Origin: Selenomonas sp. TAMA-11512
GTDB lineage: Bacteria > Bacillota > Negativicutes > Selenomonadales > Selenomonadaceae
Reading direction: 5' to 3'
NCBI RefSeq assembly: GCF_037076525.1
Contig: NZ_AP029018.1
Coordinates: forward strand, 1,364,001-1,428,000
Length of the DNA: 64,000 nt
Shown: one piece after another, positions 31,382-41,500 of the stretch
Numbering within the stretch: position 1 is the stretch's first letter
Layout of the letters: every line of letters starts with the position of its first letter
Program-made: the position numbers and the translations under genes
The notes under the pieces: generated by a model
Told to the model about the DNA's origin: nothing
Databases searched by the model: none
What the model saw: the letters and a program-made list of their open reading frames with translations, nothing else

Positions 31382-32020
31382 TTAGAATGGGCTTTTCATC
31401 AGATATGGATTATATTTCCGTTCGTGACCAATGCTTGTCTTCTCTCCATGTCCCGGATATACGATGATGTCATCTCCCAAGGGCATAATTTTTTCCTTGA
31501 TGGCTGCTATGAGATCGTTGTATGAAGATCCCGGGAAATCCGTGCGTCCAATGGACTCCCAAAAAAGTGAATCTCCGCTAAAAAGAGATGTTTCCATAAG
31601 ATAGCAAACGCCGCCTGCTGTATGTCCCGGTGTATGCAGTACCTGCACTTTCATACCGGCAACAGTAAACGACTCGCCTCCCCGTAGAAGTACGTCCGGT
31701 ACACCTGCCGTCACATTCGCTCCGAAGTAAAGAGACAAATTCTTTGCAGCATCGGAAAGCATCGGCACGTCTGCTTCATGGAGATAAAAATCCGCTCCTG
31801 TTGCATTTCGCAGTGCATCAACAGCACCGATATGATCACCGTGACCGTGTGTATTTAAAATTGCTCGCAGCACAATCCCTTCAGATCTCAAGAAATTCAA
31901 AAGCTTGTCGGCATCTCCGCCGGGATCAATGATAAAGCCTTCTTTTTTTCCATCGGTTTCCTCGTAGACAATGTAAGCATTAACGTCTAGAGGATTGACC
32001 ACAAATCGTTTTATATTCAT
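31382..32020 (-). CDS. MBL-fold hydrolase (glyoxalase II-like)
   Basis: 212 residues, the length of the short glyoxalase-II-like family common in Firmicutes. NTHGHGDHIGAVDAL is the metal motif, followed by HTPGHTAGGVCYL, LFSGDSLFWESIGRTDFPG and VYPGHGEKTSIGHE. Probably a thiolesterase; the substrate is not certain. The ATG overlaps the stop of relA. Confidence 0.9.
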   Translation of the reverse strand: MNIKRFVVNPLDVNAYIVYEETDGKKEGFIIDPGGDADKLLNFLRSEGIVLRAILNTHGHGDHIGAVDALRNATGADFYLHEADVPMLSDAAKNLSLYFGANVTAGVPDVLLRGGESFTVAGMKVQVLHTPGHTAGGVCYLMETSLFSGDSLFWESIGRTDFPGSSYNDLIAAIKEKIMPLGDDIIVYPGHGEKTSIGHERKYNPYLMKSPF

Positions 32021-34242
32021 ATTTCACTATCCTTTATCGCAGAGCCTAACACACGAGATACACTGTAAACGTTTTTCAGGCGACGCAGCTTCATCATAAT
32101 CTCATTGAGCTGCTGTGAATTTCGCACCTCAATTCCCATGGAAATGACCGAGGTCTTATTGCTCTTATTCGGTTTGACATTGACGGCGCCGATATTCATC
32201 TTCATCTCCGATGGAATGGCAAAGAGCTCGGCTAAAACACCGGACTTATCATTGCAGACAATCTCCAGCTGGACAGAGTATCCTTTATCCAATCCTATAT
32301 CCCAGCTTACCTCGATCACTCGTGATAAATCCATATCAGCAATGAGGTTCGGACAATCGGCGCGATGCACAGAAACGCCGCGCCCTCTCGTGATATAGCC
32401 GGTGATCATATCGCCCGGAATCGGGTTGCAGCAACGCGCCAGACGGACCATGAGTCCGTCTTCTCCCTCGACGAGAATTCCATGACTGGACTTAGAGTGG
32501 CGCTTTTTGACAGGTTTTTTGAGCTCTGCGAGCAGCTTTGAAATATCCGGCGGAGTTGTCTTCTTTTGCTCTTCTTTGTAGAGTTCAATGAGTTTGGAGA
32601 TAATTCCGTTATGCGTCATTCCGCCGTAACCAATAGAAGCAAGGATATCCTCACCCTGCCGCAGCTTTAACTTCTCCGCAATGACTGCAAGACGTACATC
32701 CGTAAGCAGCTCCCGGGGTTCATAACCGAGATGCTTGATTTCTTTCTCCAGAATCTCTCTGCCGCGCGCGACGTTTTCCTCTCGACTTTGCTTCTTGAAC
32801 CACGATCGTATCTTAACACGAGTATCATTGAGACCGACAATATTAAGCCAGTCTCGACTGGGACCGTTATTTGCCTTATTGGTAATGATGGAGACTATAT
32901 CTCCGTTGTGCAGTTTATACTCAAGCGGAACAAGTTTACCGTTGACTTTTGCGCCGACGCAGTGATTACCGACCTCTGTATGGATACGATAAGCAAAATC
33001 AATTGTGATCGATCCTTTCGGAAGGTCAATAACATCACCTTTCGGTGTAAAAACAAAGACTTCATCTGAAAAGACATCCACCTTCAACGCCTCAAAATAC
33101 TCACGAGGATCGTCAAGCTCATTTTGCAGACTGACCATCTGCCTAAGCCATGACATCTTCTGATCGTATTCTTTCGTCGCTACAACGCTTTTCCCTGATT
33201 CTTTGTATTTCCAATGTGCTGCAACACCGTACTCAGACACCTCATGCATGGAAAAGGTTCGAATTTGAATCTCCAAAGGAAGCCCTCTGCAGATAACTGT
33301 CGTATGCAGGGATTGATAGCCGTTGGACTTGGGCATCGCAACATAGTCTTTAAACCGTCCCGGCAGAGGCTTCCACATTGCATGAATAATACCCAGCACA
33401 GCATAGCAATCTCGAACGGACTCAACAAGAATACGCAGCGCAGATAGGTCATAGATTTCACTGATGTCCTTTTTTTCACGCTTCATCTTGCGATATATGC
33501 TGTAGAAATGCTTTGCCCGACCTTGTATCTCAAAACGAATATTGGCTGCCGAGACTTTTTCTTCAATCTGTTCCTTTGCCGCATTTATGAAAGCTTGTCG
33601 CTCATCACGCTTTTGCTTGACGTTTTCCACCAGATGGTAGTATGCTTCCGGGTCAAGATAGCGCAGACATAGATCCTCTAATTCCCACTTGATATTAAAT
33701 ATACCGAGTCGGTTGGCCAGAGGCGCATAGATTTCCAGTGTCTCCTGTGCAATGCGCCGCTGCTTGTCTTCTCGCATATATTTGAGTGTGCGCATATTGT
33801 GCAGCCGATCCGCCAGCTTAATCATGATGACGCGGATATCCTTTGCCATGGCAAGGAACATTTTTCGGTAGCTTTCAAGCTGCTGCTCTTCTTTAGACTT
33901 ATATTGGATACGTCCAAGTTTTGTGACTCCGTCAATGAGCATGGCAACCTCGGAGCCAAATTGCTTGCCCATCTCTTCAAGCGTATATGTCGTATCTTCG
34001 ACAACATCATGCAGAATTGCGGCACTGATGGTAACATCATCAATTTTTAACAACGTCAATATACGAGCAACTGAAAGAGGATGGATGATGTACGCCTCTC
34101 CCGAAATGCGAGTCTGGCCTTCATGTGCACTTTTTGCAAGCTCATATGCTCTTTGAATTAACTCTAAATCGGCATCGTTTTGATAGGAGTTCACTTCATC
34201 TATAATCATTTTAATTGTAACTGTCGGTACAGCATCCTTCAC
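32017..34242 (-). CDS. relA: Bifunctional (p)ppGpp synthase/hydrolase
   Basis: 741 residues from GTG 34242 (GGGAGGGATGGTAA upstream). Domains: HD hydrolase (AAILHDVVEDTTY, about 75), synthetase (GRAKHFYSIYRKMKREKKDI, about 240; YQSLHTTV), TGS (VFTPKGDVIDLPKGS, about 395), and C-terminal ACT (about 660-735). The intact HD motif suggests both making and breaking the stringent-response alarmone, as in Firmicute Rel. The start lies inside the recJ end (32-bp overlap). Confidence 0.95.
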   Translation of the reverse strand: MKDAVPTVTIKMIIDEVNSYQNDADLELIQRAYELAKSAHEGQTRISGEAYIIHPLSVARILTLLKIDDVTISAAILHDVVEDTTYTLEEMGKQFGSEVAMLIDGVTKLGRIQYKSKEEQQLESYRKMFLAMAKDIRVIMIKLADRLHNMRTLKYMREDKQRRIAQETLEIYAPLANRLGIFNIKWELEDLCLRYLDPEAYYHLVENVKQKRDERQAFINAAKEQIEEKVSAANIRFEIQGRAKHFYSIYRKMKREKKDISEIYDLSALRILVESVRDCYAVLGIIHAMWKPLPGRFKDYVAMPKSNGYQSLHTTVICRGLPLEIQIRTFSMHEVSEYGVAAHWKYKESGKSVVATKEYDQKMSWLRQMVSLQNELDDPREYFEALKVDVFSDEVFVFTPKGDVIDLPKGSITIDFAYRIHTEVGNHCVGAKVNGKLVPLEYKLHNGDIVSIITNKANNGPSRDWLNIVGLNDTRVKIRSWFKKQSREENVARGREILEKEIKHLGYEPRELLTDVRLAVIAEKLKLRQGEDILASIGYGGMTHNGIISKLIELYKEEQKKTTPPDISKLLAELKKPVKKRHSKSSHGILVEGEDGLMVRLARCCNPIPGDMITGYITRGRGVSVHRADCPNLIADMDLSRVIEVSWDIGLDKGYSVQLEIVCNDKSGVLAELFAIPSEMKMNIGAVNVKPNKSNKTSVISMGIEVRNSQQLNEIMMKLRRLKNVYSVSRVLGSAIKDSEI

Positions 34243-36241
34243 TTACCATCCCTCCCTTCATTTTATTCTTTGTGTATTTTTGATACGTATCTGAGGCAAT
34301 CAACCCGCTTTGTGGTGCAGGTTTTACAAGCCTATATGTATCTTGTGATGTTCGCTGTATATATCCTGCTTCCTCAAAAATCTGCAATCCTATCTCTAAA
34401 ACAAGGAGACGCGCAGCTGCATATGCTTTCGTATATGCATTATATAAATCGGTCGTATTCGTTGTAAATTCTCCATTTTCACCGGCTAGGTGCAGCAATA
34501 CCCGATACACATCACGAAGCTCTTGATCTCCTGTAAACTGAAAAGTCTCTAGATCAACAGGTATAATCGAACCAACTTCTAAATTTATATCTTGTCTTCC
34601 TTGCCATTCATTCCATTTGGGAAAATATGTAAAGTCCATCACTTCTCGGTTGATAAATGGAACATATTGTGCCTGATTCCATGCCAGTACGGTTATATCC
34701 CCTTTCTTACCTTTTACGTTAAATTTTAAATGTCGAGCATCTTGTCCGATCGCTTTTGCAAAAGCACCGCGAATATGCTTTGCACCAAAAATCGGTTTTG
34801 GATTTCCGATTCCATACGGCTCTAAAAGACGGATTTCATTTAAAAGCGAATCAGTAACCTCATCCGGCTGCAAAAGCAGGTCTATTCTTTCTTTAGGGAT
34901 ATAATCATCTTCATGCAGACAGCTTGCGGTATAGGCATTGAATGCATTTCGAAACGCAGAGATCTTTAATCCATCAATTTTTATTCCCGCCGCCTGCGCA
35001 TGACCGCCAAATTCCAAAAGATGCTCTTGGCAGGCAGTCAGTGCTTCATAAATGTGAAAACCGGGTATACTTCGGCAAGATCCTTTACCAATACCATCCT
35101 CTTGCTCACTGATGATAATCGTCGGTCGATGATAAAATTCTACAATGCGCGATGCGACAATCCCTATAACACCAGGATGCCAACCTTTTCCTGAAAGCAC
35201 TAATGCAGATGTCTGACATGATGAGAAGCTCTCCGCCTGCGTTTTTGCTTCAACTAAAATTTCCCGCTCTACCGACTGGCGATTTACATTCTCCTGTTGC
35301 AAGGCAGCAGCTATATTTTCCGCTTCTTCCGGCTCCGTTGTCAACAGAAGCTTCACACCCAGTTCCGCCGTTGCCATACGACCGGCGGCATTAAGACGCG
35401 GTGCCAACAGAAAACCGACTTGTCCGGATGTAATATCTTTTCCTTCCAGCCCGGACACGCGTAAAAGCGCGGCAAGTCCGATATTTTTCGTTTTCCTCAT
35501 TACAGAGAGACCGGCTTTGACAATCTTACGATTCTCACCGACAAGCGGCACCATATCCGCAATTGTTCCCAAAGCGACAATCTCTATATCGTCCGTAATA
35601 TATGATTTCCCACGCATCTTCCATAGAGCCTGGGACAACTTGAAGGCAACTCCCACGCCGGCAAGGTTTTTCTCCGGATAGATACAATCCGTACGATGTG
35701 GATTGATAACAGCAACTGCGTCCGGAATTTCCTCTCCCGGGAGATGGTGATCTGTAATAATGATATCTACTTTCCCTTTGATGTTAGCAACTTCGTGAAC
35801 TGCGGTAATTCCACAATCGACCGTTACAATTAAAGATGCTCCGTCCGTGATGATTTGATCCAGTGTATCATCGTGCAGACCGTATCCATCTTTTTGACGA
35901 TCCGGCAAGAAGCAACATACCTTTGCTCCGAGTCGCTGTAAACTTCGATATAATAGAGAGGATGCCGTAATACCGTCCACATCGTAATCTCCATACACGA
36001 CGATATTTTCCTGATTATCCACTGCAGCCAATATACGATCCACAGCGGACTGCATGTCCTTCATTAAAAAAGGATCATGATACGGCGTATTTTCCGGATG
36101 CAAAAAATCTTTTACCGCCTGCGGTGTATTGATATCTCGATGAATGAGCAAAGAGGCTGTAAAGGGTGTAATTTTTGCTGTATCAGCCAAGAGAATCGCC
36201 TCTAATGTCACATCCGGCAGCACGTCCCATTTTTTGTACAT
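34211..36241 (-). CDS. recJ: Single-stranded-DNA exonuclease RecJ
   Basis: 676 residues. DHH-family nuclease degrading single strands 5' to 3' in recombination and repair. Motifs: VVYGDYDVDGITASSLLYR, VDCGITAV, IIITDHHLPG, GTIADMVPL and the DHHA1 motif GGHAQAAGIKI, then an OB-fold. About 100 extra residues follow the nuclease core, as in many Firmicute RecJ proteins. Start at the ATG 36241 with AAGGAGG a few bases upstream. An IS481 element is inserted 80 bp before its start. Confidence 0.94.
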   Translation of the reverse strand: MYKKWDVLPDVTLEAILLADTAKITPFTASLLIHRDINTPQAVKDFLHPENTPYHDPFLMKDMQSAVDRILAAVDNQENIVVYGDYDVDGITASSLLYRSLQRLGAKVCCFLPDRQKDGYGLHDDTLDQIITDGASLIVTVDCGITAVHEVANIKGKVDIIITDHHLPGEEIPDAVAVINPHRTDCIYPEKNLAGVGVAFKLSQALWKMRGKSYITDDIEIVALGTIADMVPLVGENRKIVKAGLSVMRKTKNIGLAALLRVSGLEGKDITSGQVGFLLAPRLNAAGRMATAELGVKLLLTTEPEEAENIAAALQQENVNRQSVEREILVEAKTQAESFSSCQTSALVLSGKGWHPGVIGIVASRIVEFYHRPTIIISEQEDGIGKGSCRSIPGFHIYEALTACQEHLLEFGGHAQAAGIKIDGLKISAFRNAFNAYTASCLHEDDYIPKERIDLLLQPDEVTDSLLNEIRLLEPYGIGNPKPIFGAKHIRGAFAKAIGQDARHLKFNVKGKKGDITVLAWNQAQYVPFINREVMDFTYFPKWNEWQGRQDINLEVGSIIPVDLETFQFTGDQELRDVYRVLLHLAGENGEFTTNTTDLYNAYTKAYAAARLLVLEIGLQIFEEAGYIQRTSQDTYRLVKPAPQSGLIASDTYQKYTKNKMKGGMVSEGCCTDSYN

Positions 36242-36304
36242 TCAGGCGACCTCCTTCTATCAGCGATCCATAAAAGCTATGATTCTTTTGCATTCGACAA
36301 AGAG

Positions 36305-36319
36305 TAAAATATTCCTGCA
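36305..36319. repeat. Target-site duplication of the IS element, left
   Basis: TAAAATATTCCTGCA, identical to 37478-37492 on the other side of the element. A perfect 15-bp duplication shows that the insertion is recent. Confidence 0.93.
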
Positions 36320-37477
36320 TGTAGGATTACAATAGATGTGAGACTGGAACAGGATATACAAAAGCGATGAAATCCTTTAGAATGTGTTTAGCACCAACAA
36401 CATGACCAAAGGAGGTTTCATCGCCATGTCCAGTATAACACAAATCAAACGCTATCTGCCACATGAACTTAAGACACGCATCTATGCCGTCCAGCTTTAT
36501 CGCCATGAAGAGGATATATCCTTTGTCTGCCGTCGTTACAAAATCTCCAAAGCCTCACTTATGCGTTGGAACAAAAAATATGACGGCACGCCGGAATCCT
36601 TGATGGACAAATCCCATCGACCACACACACAACACCCGAAAGCACATACCGAAGAGGAACAAACTTGGATTTGCAACCTCCATAGGCGCAACCCGCATAT
36701 TTCCGTCGGAGAAATGTATGGTAAACTCAAAATGCACAAAGGCTATCAACGCCACCCGGACTCGCTCTACCGCGTACTTATCCGTCTTGGCTTGCGTCCG
36801 TCACGCACCGACACCAAAACAGCATCCAGGAAACCGCAACCCTATCATACCCCGCAACAACCCGGCGTAAAATGGCAGATGGATGTCAAATATGTTCCCT
36901 CTGCCTGTTATGTCGGAAGTACGCCACAAGCATTTTTTCAGTACACCGTTATAGACGAGGCCTCCCGCGAGCGTTACATCCATCCCTATGAAGAGGTTAG
37001 CAGTGCCTCCACTTGCGATTTCCTGCTCCGTGCAATCACCTTTTTCGGCTACCAGCCGCAGACCCTCCAGACTGACAATGGTCCGGAGTTTGCCCACACG
37101 TGCAAGACAGAACGAGTCCACCCGCTTGATGCTCTCTGCGAGAAACTCGGTATCCGGCACAAACGCATCCGACCTCGAACACCACGGCATAATGGGAAGG
37201 TGGAACGCAGCCACAGGAACGATCAGGAGCGATTTTACAACAAACTGAAATTCTTCTCCCTCGATGATTTGAAAGAGCAAATGCGCCGTTATCTCCATCG
37301 ATCTAATCGCATTCCCACCAAGGTTCTCGGATGGAAGTCTCCTTTCGAGAAACGCAAGGAACTGCTGCAAGAATATCCGGTAGTCAAAGCTAAGAGAATT
37401 ACAGTGGATGCTATGACATTTATTTATGGGTCTCCCGCTTCTTAAATTTTCGGTCTCACATCATTGACATTCCTACA
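36320..37477 (+). mobile_element. IS481-family insertion sequence (1158 bp)
   Basis: One transposase gene bounded by imperfect 25-bp inverted repeats beginning TGTAGGA and ending ATGTGAGAC (19 of 25 paired). Flanked by 15-bp target duplications. The pre-insertion sequence was intergenic, between the divergent recJ and ttcA-like genes, so no gene is broken, but the promoter spacing is altered. Confidence 0.93.
36426..37445 (+). CDS. IS481-family DDE transposase
   Basis: 339 residues. N-terminal helix-turn-helix (VCRRYKISKASLMRWNKKYD), then an rve integrase core with the catalytic triad: Asp in WQMDVKYV, Asp in LQTDNGPEF, Glu in HNGKVERSHRNDQERFY. The ATG at 36426 follows AAAGGAGG by 10 bases; an upstream ATG adds 14 residues without a site. 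The frame is intact, so the element may be active. Confidence 0.93.
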   Translation: MSSITQIKRYLPHELKTRIYAVQLYRHEEDISFVCRRYKISKASLMRWNKKYDGTPESLMDKSHRPHTQHPKAHTEEEQTWICNLHRRNPHISVGEMYGKLKMHKGYQRHPDSLYRVLIRLGLRPSRTDTKTASRKPQPYHTPQQPGVKWQMDVKYVPSACYVGSTPQAFFQYTVIDEASRERYIHPYEEVSSASTCDFLLRAITFFGYQPQTLQTDNGPEFAHTCKTERVHPLDALCEKLGIRHKRIRPRTPRHNGKVERSHRNDQERFYNKLKFFSLDDLKEQMRRYLHRSNRIPTKVLGWKSPFEKRKELLQEYPVVKAKRITVDAMTFIYGSPAS

Positions 37478-37492
37478 TAAAATATTCCTGCA
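37478..37492. repeat. Target-site duplication of the IS element, right
   Basis: TAAAATATTCCTGCA, identical to the left copy at 36305-36319. Confidence 0.93.
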
Positions 37493-37649
37493 GCTATGTA
37501 CAAGATACCCACTTACATGCTATTCTTTATTATTATGGTAATTATACGCTTTATAGATGTCGCGCCCATCTTTATGTGAAAGCATATTATCAGCTGCAGC
37601 GATCGGGTTTTCTTTCTTGGATTTTATAGAAAAAGAAATGGAGAATATA

Positions 37650-38444
37650 ATGCACTGTCCACCTATACCACAACCCTATTTTAACAAACTCATGCGTGCT
37701 ATAGTTGAATTCAACCTCATTGAAGATGGCGATCGCATTCTCATCGGCGTATCCGGCGGTAAAGACAGCCTCTTTCTTGCCTATGCGCTCAGTCATCTAA
37801 AGGCTCGTATACAAAAAAACTTTACCATGGAAACACTGACCGTCAATCCCATATTTCAAGACAGCATCTTTCCTATTGAGAAGATACGCACCTACATGGA
37901 ATCGCTCGATCTTCGATTCCACACCATTGATGTCGACATAGCAGGCCTGATTGATGCACACCCTGAAAAAAGCCCCTGCTATACCTGCGCCTTTTTCCGC
38001 CGCGGGTCCGTTAATCGCTATGCCTTAGAACACGGATTCAATAAAGTCGCCTACGCTCATCATAATGACGACGCTGTAGAAACACTTTTAATGGGACTGC
38101 TTTACTCAGGGCAGCTGCACACCTTTACACCCAAGACTTATCTGGATCGCACAAACCTCTATGTCATACGTCCTCTCATCTATTTTCGTGAACAGGAAAT
38201 ACGTGATGCCATTTCTGTTCATGGTATGGAGCCAATTGACTCTCCTTGTCTCTACGACGGAAATACATCGAGACAAGTCATCAAAGATCTTATTAAGGAT
38301 ATTGAGCCAACGATTCCACAGGTCTATGACCATCTTGCGGCAGCTATGCGAGTGTCTGCCGTACACGATCTTTGGCCAAGAGAAAAGACTCGAAAGGAAA
38401 TGAAAACGGACTATTATCAGTTCATACATAAAAAAAATATATAA
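37650..38444 (+). CDS. TtcA-like tRNA thiolation ATPase
   Basis: 264 residues. N-type ATP pyrophosphatase: PP-loop GVSGGKDSLFLAY (about residue 32), cysteine pair SPCYTCAFFRRG (about 110), HHNDDAVETLLMGLLYSG, and SPCLYDG. TtcA puts sulphur on cytidine 32 of tRNA through an Fe-S cluster; cysteines in CYTC fit. ATG 37650 has AATGGAGAAT upstream. Related TilS or other PP-loop enzymes are possible, but the HHNDDAVET motif favours TtcA. Confidence 0.85.
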   Translation: MHCPPIPQPYFNKLMRAIVEFNLIEDGDRILIGVSGGKDSLFLAYALSHLKARIQKNFTMETLTVNPIFQDSIFPIEKIRTYMESLDLRFHTIDVDIAGLIDAHPEKSPCYTCAFFRRGSVNRYALEHGFNKVAYAHHNDDAVETLLMGLLYSGQLHTFTPKTYLDRTNLYVIRPLIYFREQEIRDAISVHGMEPIDSPCLYDGNTSRQVIKDLIKDIEPTIPQVYDHLAAAMRVSAVHDLWPREKTRKEMKTDYYQFIHKKNI

Positions 38445-38447
38445 AAC

Positions 38448-38486
38448 GGCATAATGGGCATCGCCTCCGGCGATGCCCATTATGCC
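38448..38486 (-). terminator. Strong terminator of nifJ
   Basis: 18-bp perfect stem, GGCATAATGGGCATCGCC with its complement, 3-base loop. On the minus strand it is followed by GTTTTATATATTTTTTT, so it ends nifJ; on the plus strand it may also stop the ttcA-like gene that ends 4 bp before it. Confidence 0.88.
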
Positions 38487-38524
38487 TATACGTATCTGTA
38501 GTACTGTAGCCGCACAATATACAC

Positions 38525-41500
38525 TTACATACTTGCAAGTCTCTTGTAACTGTCGAGACGCCGTCTTGCATCGTTCTCTGTCTTTTCAAAGAGAGCTTCC
38601 GCCTCCTCCGGAAATGCACGCTGCAAGGATGTGTAGCGAACTTCACCGAGAAGAAATTCGCGGAACTTCGACCAATCCGGTTCCTTGGAGTCAAGCGTAA
38701 ATGGGTTTTTGCCTGCCTCTGCCAAGTCCGGGTTAAATCGATATTGTGCCCAATAACCTGAAGCCGTTGCGCGCTTGCCCTCTTCCTGTGAACAGCCCAT
38801 ACCGATACGGATTCCATGATTGATGCACGGCGAATAGGCAATGATAAGAGATGGCCCCTTATACGCTTCCGCTTCAGCGATTGCTTTTAGAACCTGATTT
38901 TTATCGGCGCCCATATTGACCTGCGCAACATAAACATAGCCATAGGACATTGCCATCATGCCGAGATCTTTTTTACGTGTCTTCTTACCCGTTGCAGCAA
39001 ACTGAGCAATAGCCGCTGCCGGAGTAGCCTTTGAGGCCTGTCCCCCCGTATTCGAGTAGACTTCGGTATCAAAGACAAAGATATTGATATCTTCACCGGA
39101 GGCAAGAACATGATCTACCCCGCCGTAACCGATATCATAAGCCCAGCCATCGCCGCCGAAAATCCATTGCGAACGCTTGACGAAGTAGTCACGATTATCG
39201 AAAATTTTCTCCAGAAGTGCATCGCCGGATTTCTCAGCCTCAAGTGCCTGCTCGAGTGCCTCTGCACGATCACGCGTGCCTTCTCCATCATCCTTTGCAT
39301 CAAGCCATTCCTGCAGAGCGTTCTTTAGCGCTTCAGATATATTGCCGACATTAAGAGCTTCTCTCACATCCCCTGCAAGCGCTTCGCGAATTGACTTGAC
39401 ACCGAGGAACATACCGAGACCGTACTCTGCATTGTCTTCGAAGAGAGAATTAGCCCAAACCGGTCCCTGTCCCTTGGCATTTGTCGTATACGGCATGGCC
39501 GGAGCACTGCCCCCCCATATAGAGGAACAGCCTGTCGCGTTAGCAATCATCATGCGGTCACCAAACAGCTGTGTGATCAGCTTTGCGTATGGTGTCTCGC
39601 CGCAGCCTGCGCATGCACCCGAGAACTCAAGGAGAGGTTTCTCAAACTGGCTGCCAATGACGGTCGTCTTCTTCATGGGGTTTGGCTTTGGATTCTTTGC
39701 CGCTGTTTCTTCCGCGTAATCGAAGTAGACCTGCTCCGCCTTACGATCATCATCAAGCGGCTTCATTTCAAGAGCCTTTGCCGGGCAGACCTGCGCACAG
39801 TTGCCGCAGCCCAAGCAGTCCATTGTGGAGACAAGGATGGAGAAATTCTGCCCCTTGGCAGCCTTGGAAATCATCGTCTTCATACCCGCCGGAGCCGCCG
39901 CTTTCTCTTCCTCAGAAAAGATATATGGACGAATCGTGGCATGCGGGCAGACAAAGGAGCACTGATTACACCCAATGCACTTCTCGTTATCCCAGACAGG
40001 CACCTTGATTGCTGTGCCGCGCTTCTCGTATGCCGAGCCGCCGACAGGATATGTACCATCCGTCATATTCTTGATTTGACTGACCGTGATCTTATCGCCT
40101 TCCTGGCGATTCATAACGCGTTGAACATCCTTGATGAATACAGGGACTTCTTTCTTGTCTGTCTGTGCATCTTCAGCCGTCTTCCAACTCTCGGGAATCG
40201 TGACCTTGTGCAATGCATCGAGACCCGCATCAATGGCGCCGTTGTTCATGTCAACGATGTTCTGTCCCTTCTTGCCATAGGAGGTGACAACCGCATCCTT
40301 TAGGTAGCCGACAGCCTCATCAATAGGAATAATGTTTGCCAGCTTGAAGAACGCCGACTGCATAACCATATTGAAGCGACCGCCAAGGCCAAGCTCCTGC
40401 GCAATCTTGACAGCATTGACAGTGTAGAAGTTTATCTCCTTATTGGCAAGTGTCTTCTTCATATCTGCTGGGAGATGCTTCTCAAGATCAGCCTCGTCCC
40501 AAACCGTATTCAGGAGAAATGTACCGCCCTTTCGAATCCCTGCAAGAAGATCATACTGTGTAACGTACGACTGTTGCGAACAGGAAATAAAATTCGCATT
40601 GTTGATGAGATAAGGCGACGTGATAGGCATCTTACCGAAGCGCAGATGACTCATCGTGATGCCGCCTGACTTCTTGGAGTCATAGGCAAAATAAGCCTGT
40701 GCGTACATATTCGTCTTATCGCCTATGATTTTGATCGCACTCTTATTTGCGCCGACCGTACCATCCGATCCAAGCCCCCAGAATTTACACTCCGTTGTTC
40801 CATCCGGCGTAAGAGCAAGCGCCTCCGGATATGCAGGCAGAGACGTATTCGTCACGTCATCTACAATACCGATTGTAAAGCCGTGCTTCGGCGCATCCTT
40901 CTTGAGCTCCTCAAAGACCGTGACAACATGATCCGGCGTCGTATCCTTGCCGCCGAGGCCGTAACGCCCACCGACAATAGTCGGTGCATTTGCTTCGCTA
41001 TAGAATGCCGACTTAACATCAAGATAAAGCGGCTCACCGATTGCACCGGGCTCCTTCGTGCGATCAAGAACAGCGATCTTCCTGACCGTCTTTGGAAGAG
41101 CAGCAAAGAAATGCTTCAAAGAGAATGGACGGTAAAGATGAACAGAGAGGACACCGACTTTCTCCCCCTTCTTATTGAGGTAGTCAGCTACTTCCTCTGC
41201 CGTCTGACAGATAGAGCCCATTGCGATGATGATACGCTCTGCATCTGGCGCGCCAACATAATCAAACAGATGATGCTCACGACCTGTAATCTTTGCGAGG
41301 TCTGCCATTGCCTCCTCAACAAGATCCGGAATTGCATCGTAGTATGGATTAACCGCCTCCTGCCCTTGGAAGAACACATCCGGATTTTGCGCAGTACCGC
41401 GAATGACAGGATGGTTCGGGCTGAGAGCACGACTTCTGAAAGCCTTGACGGCTTCATAGTCAACAAGTTTTTCAAGATCCTTATAATCAATGACTTCGAT

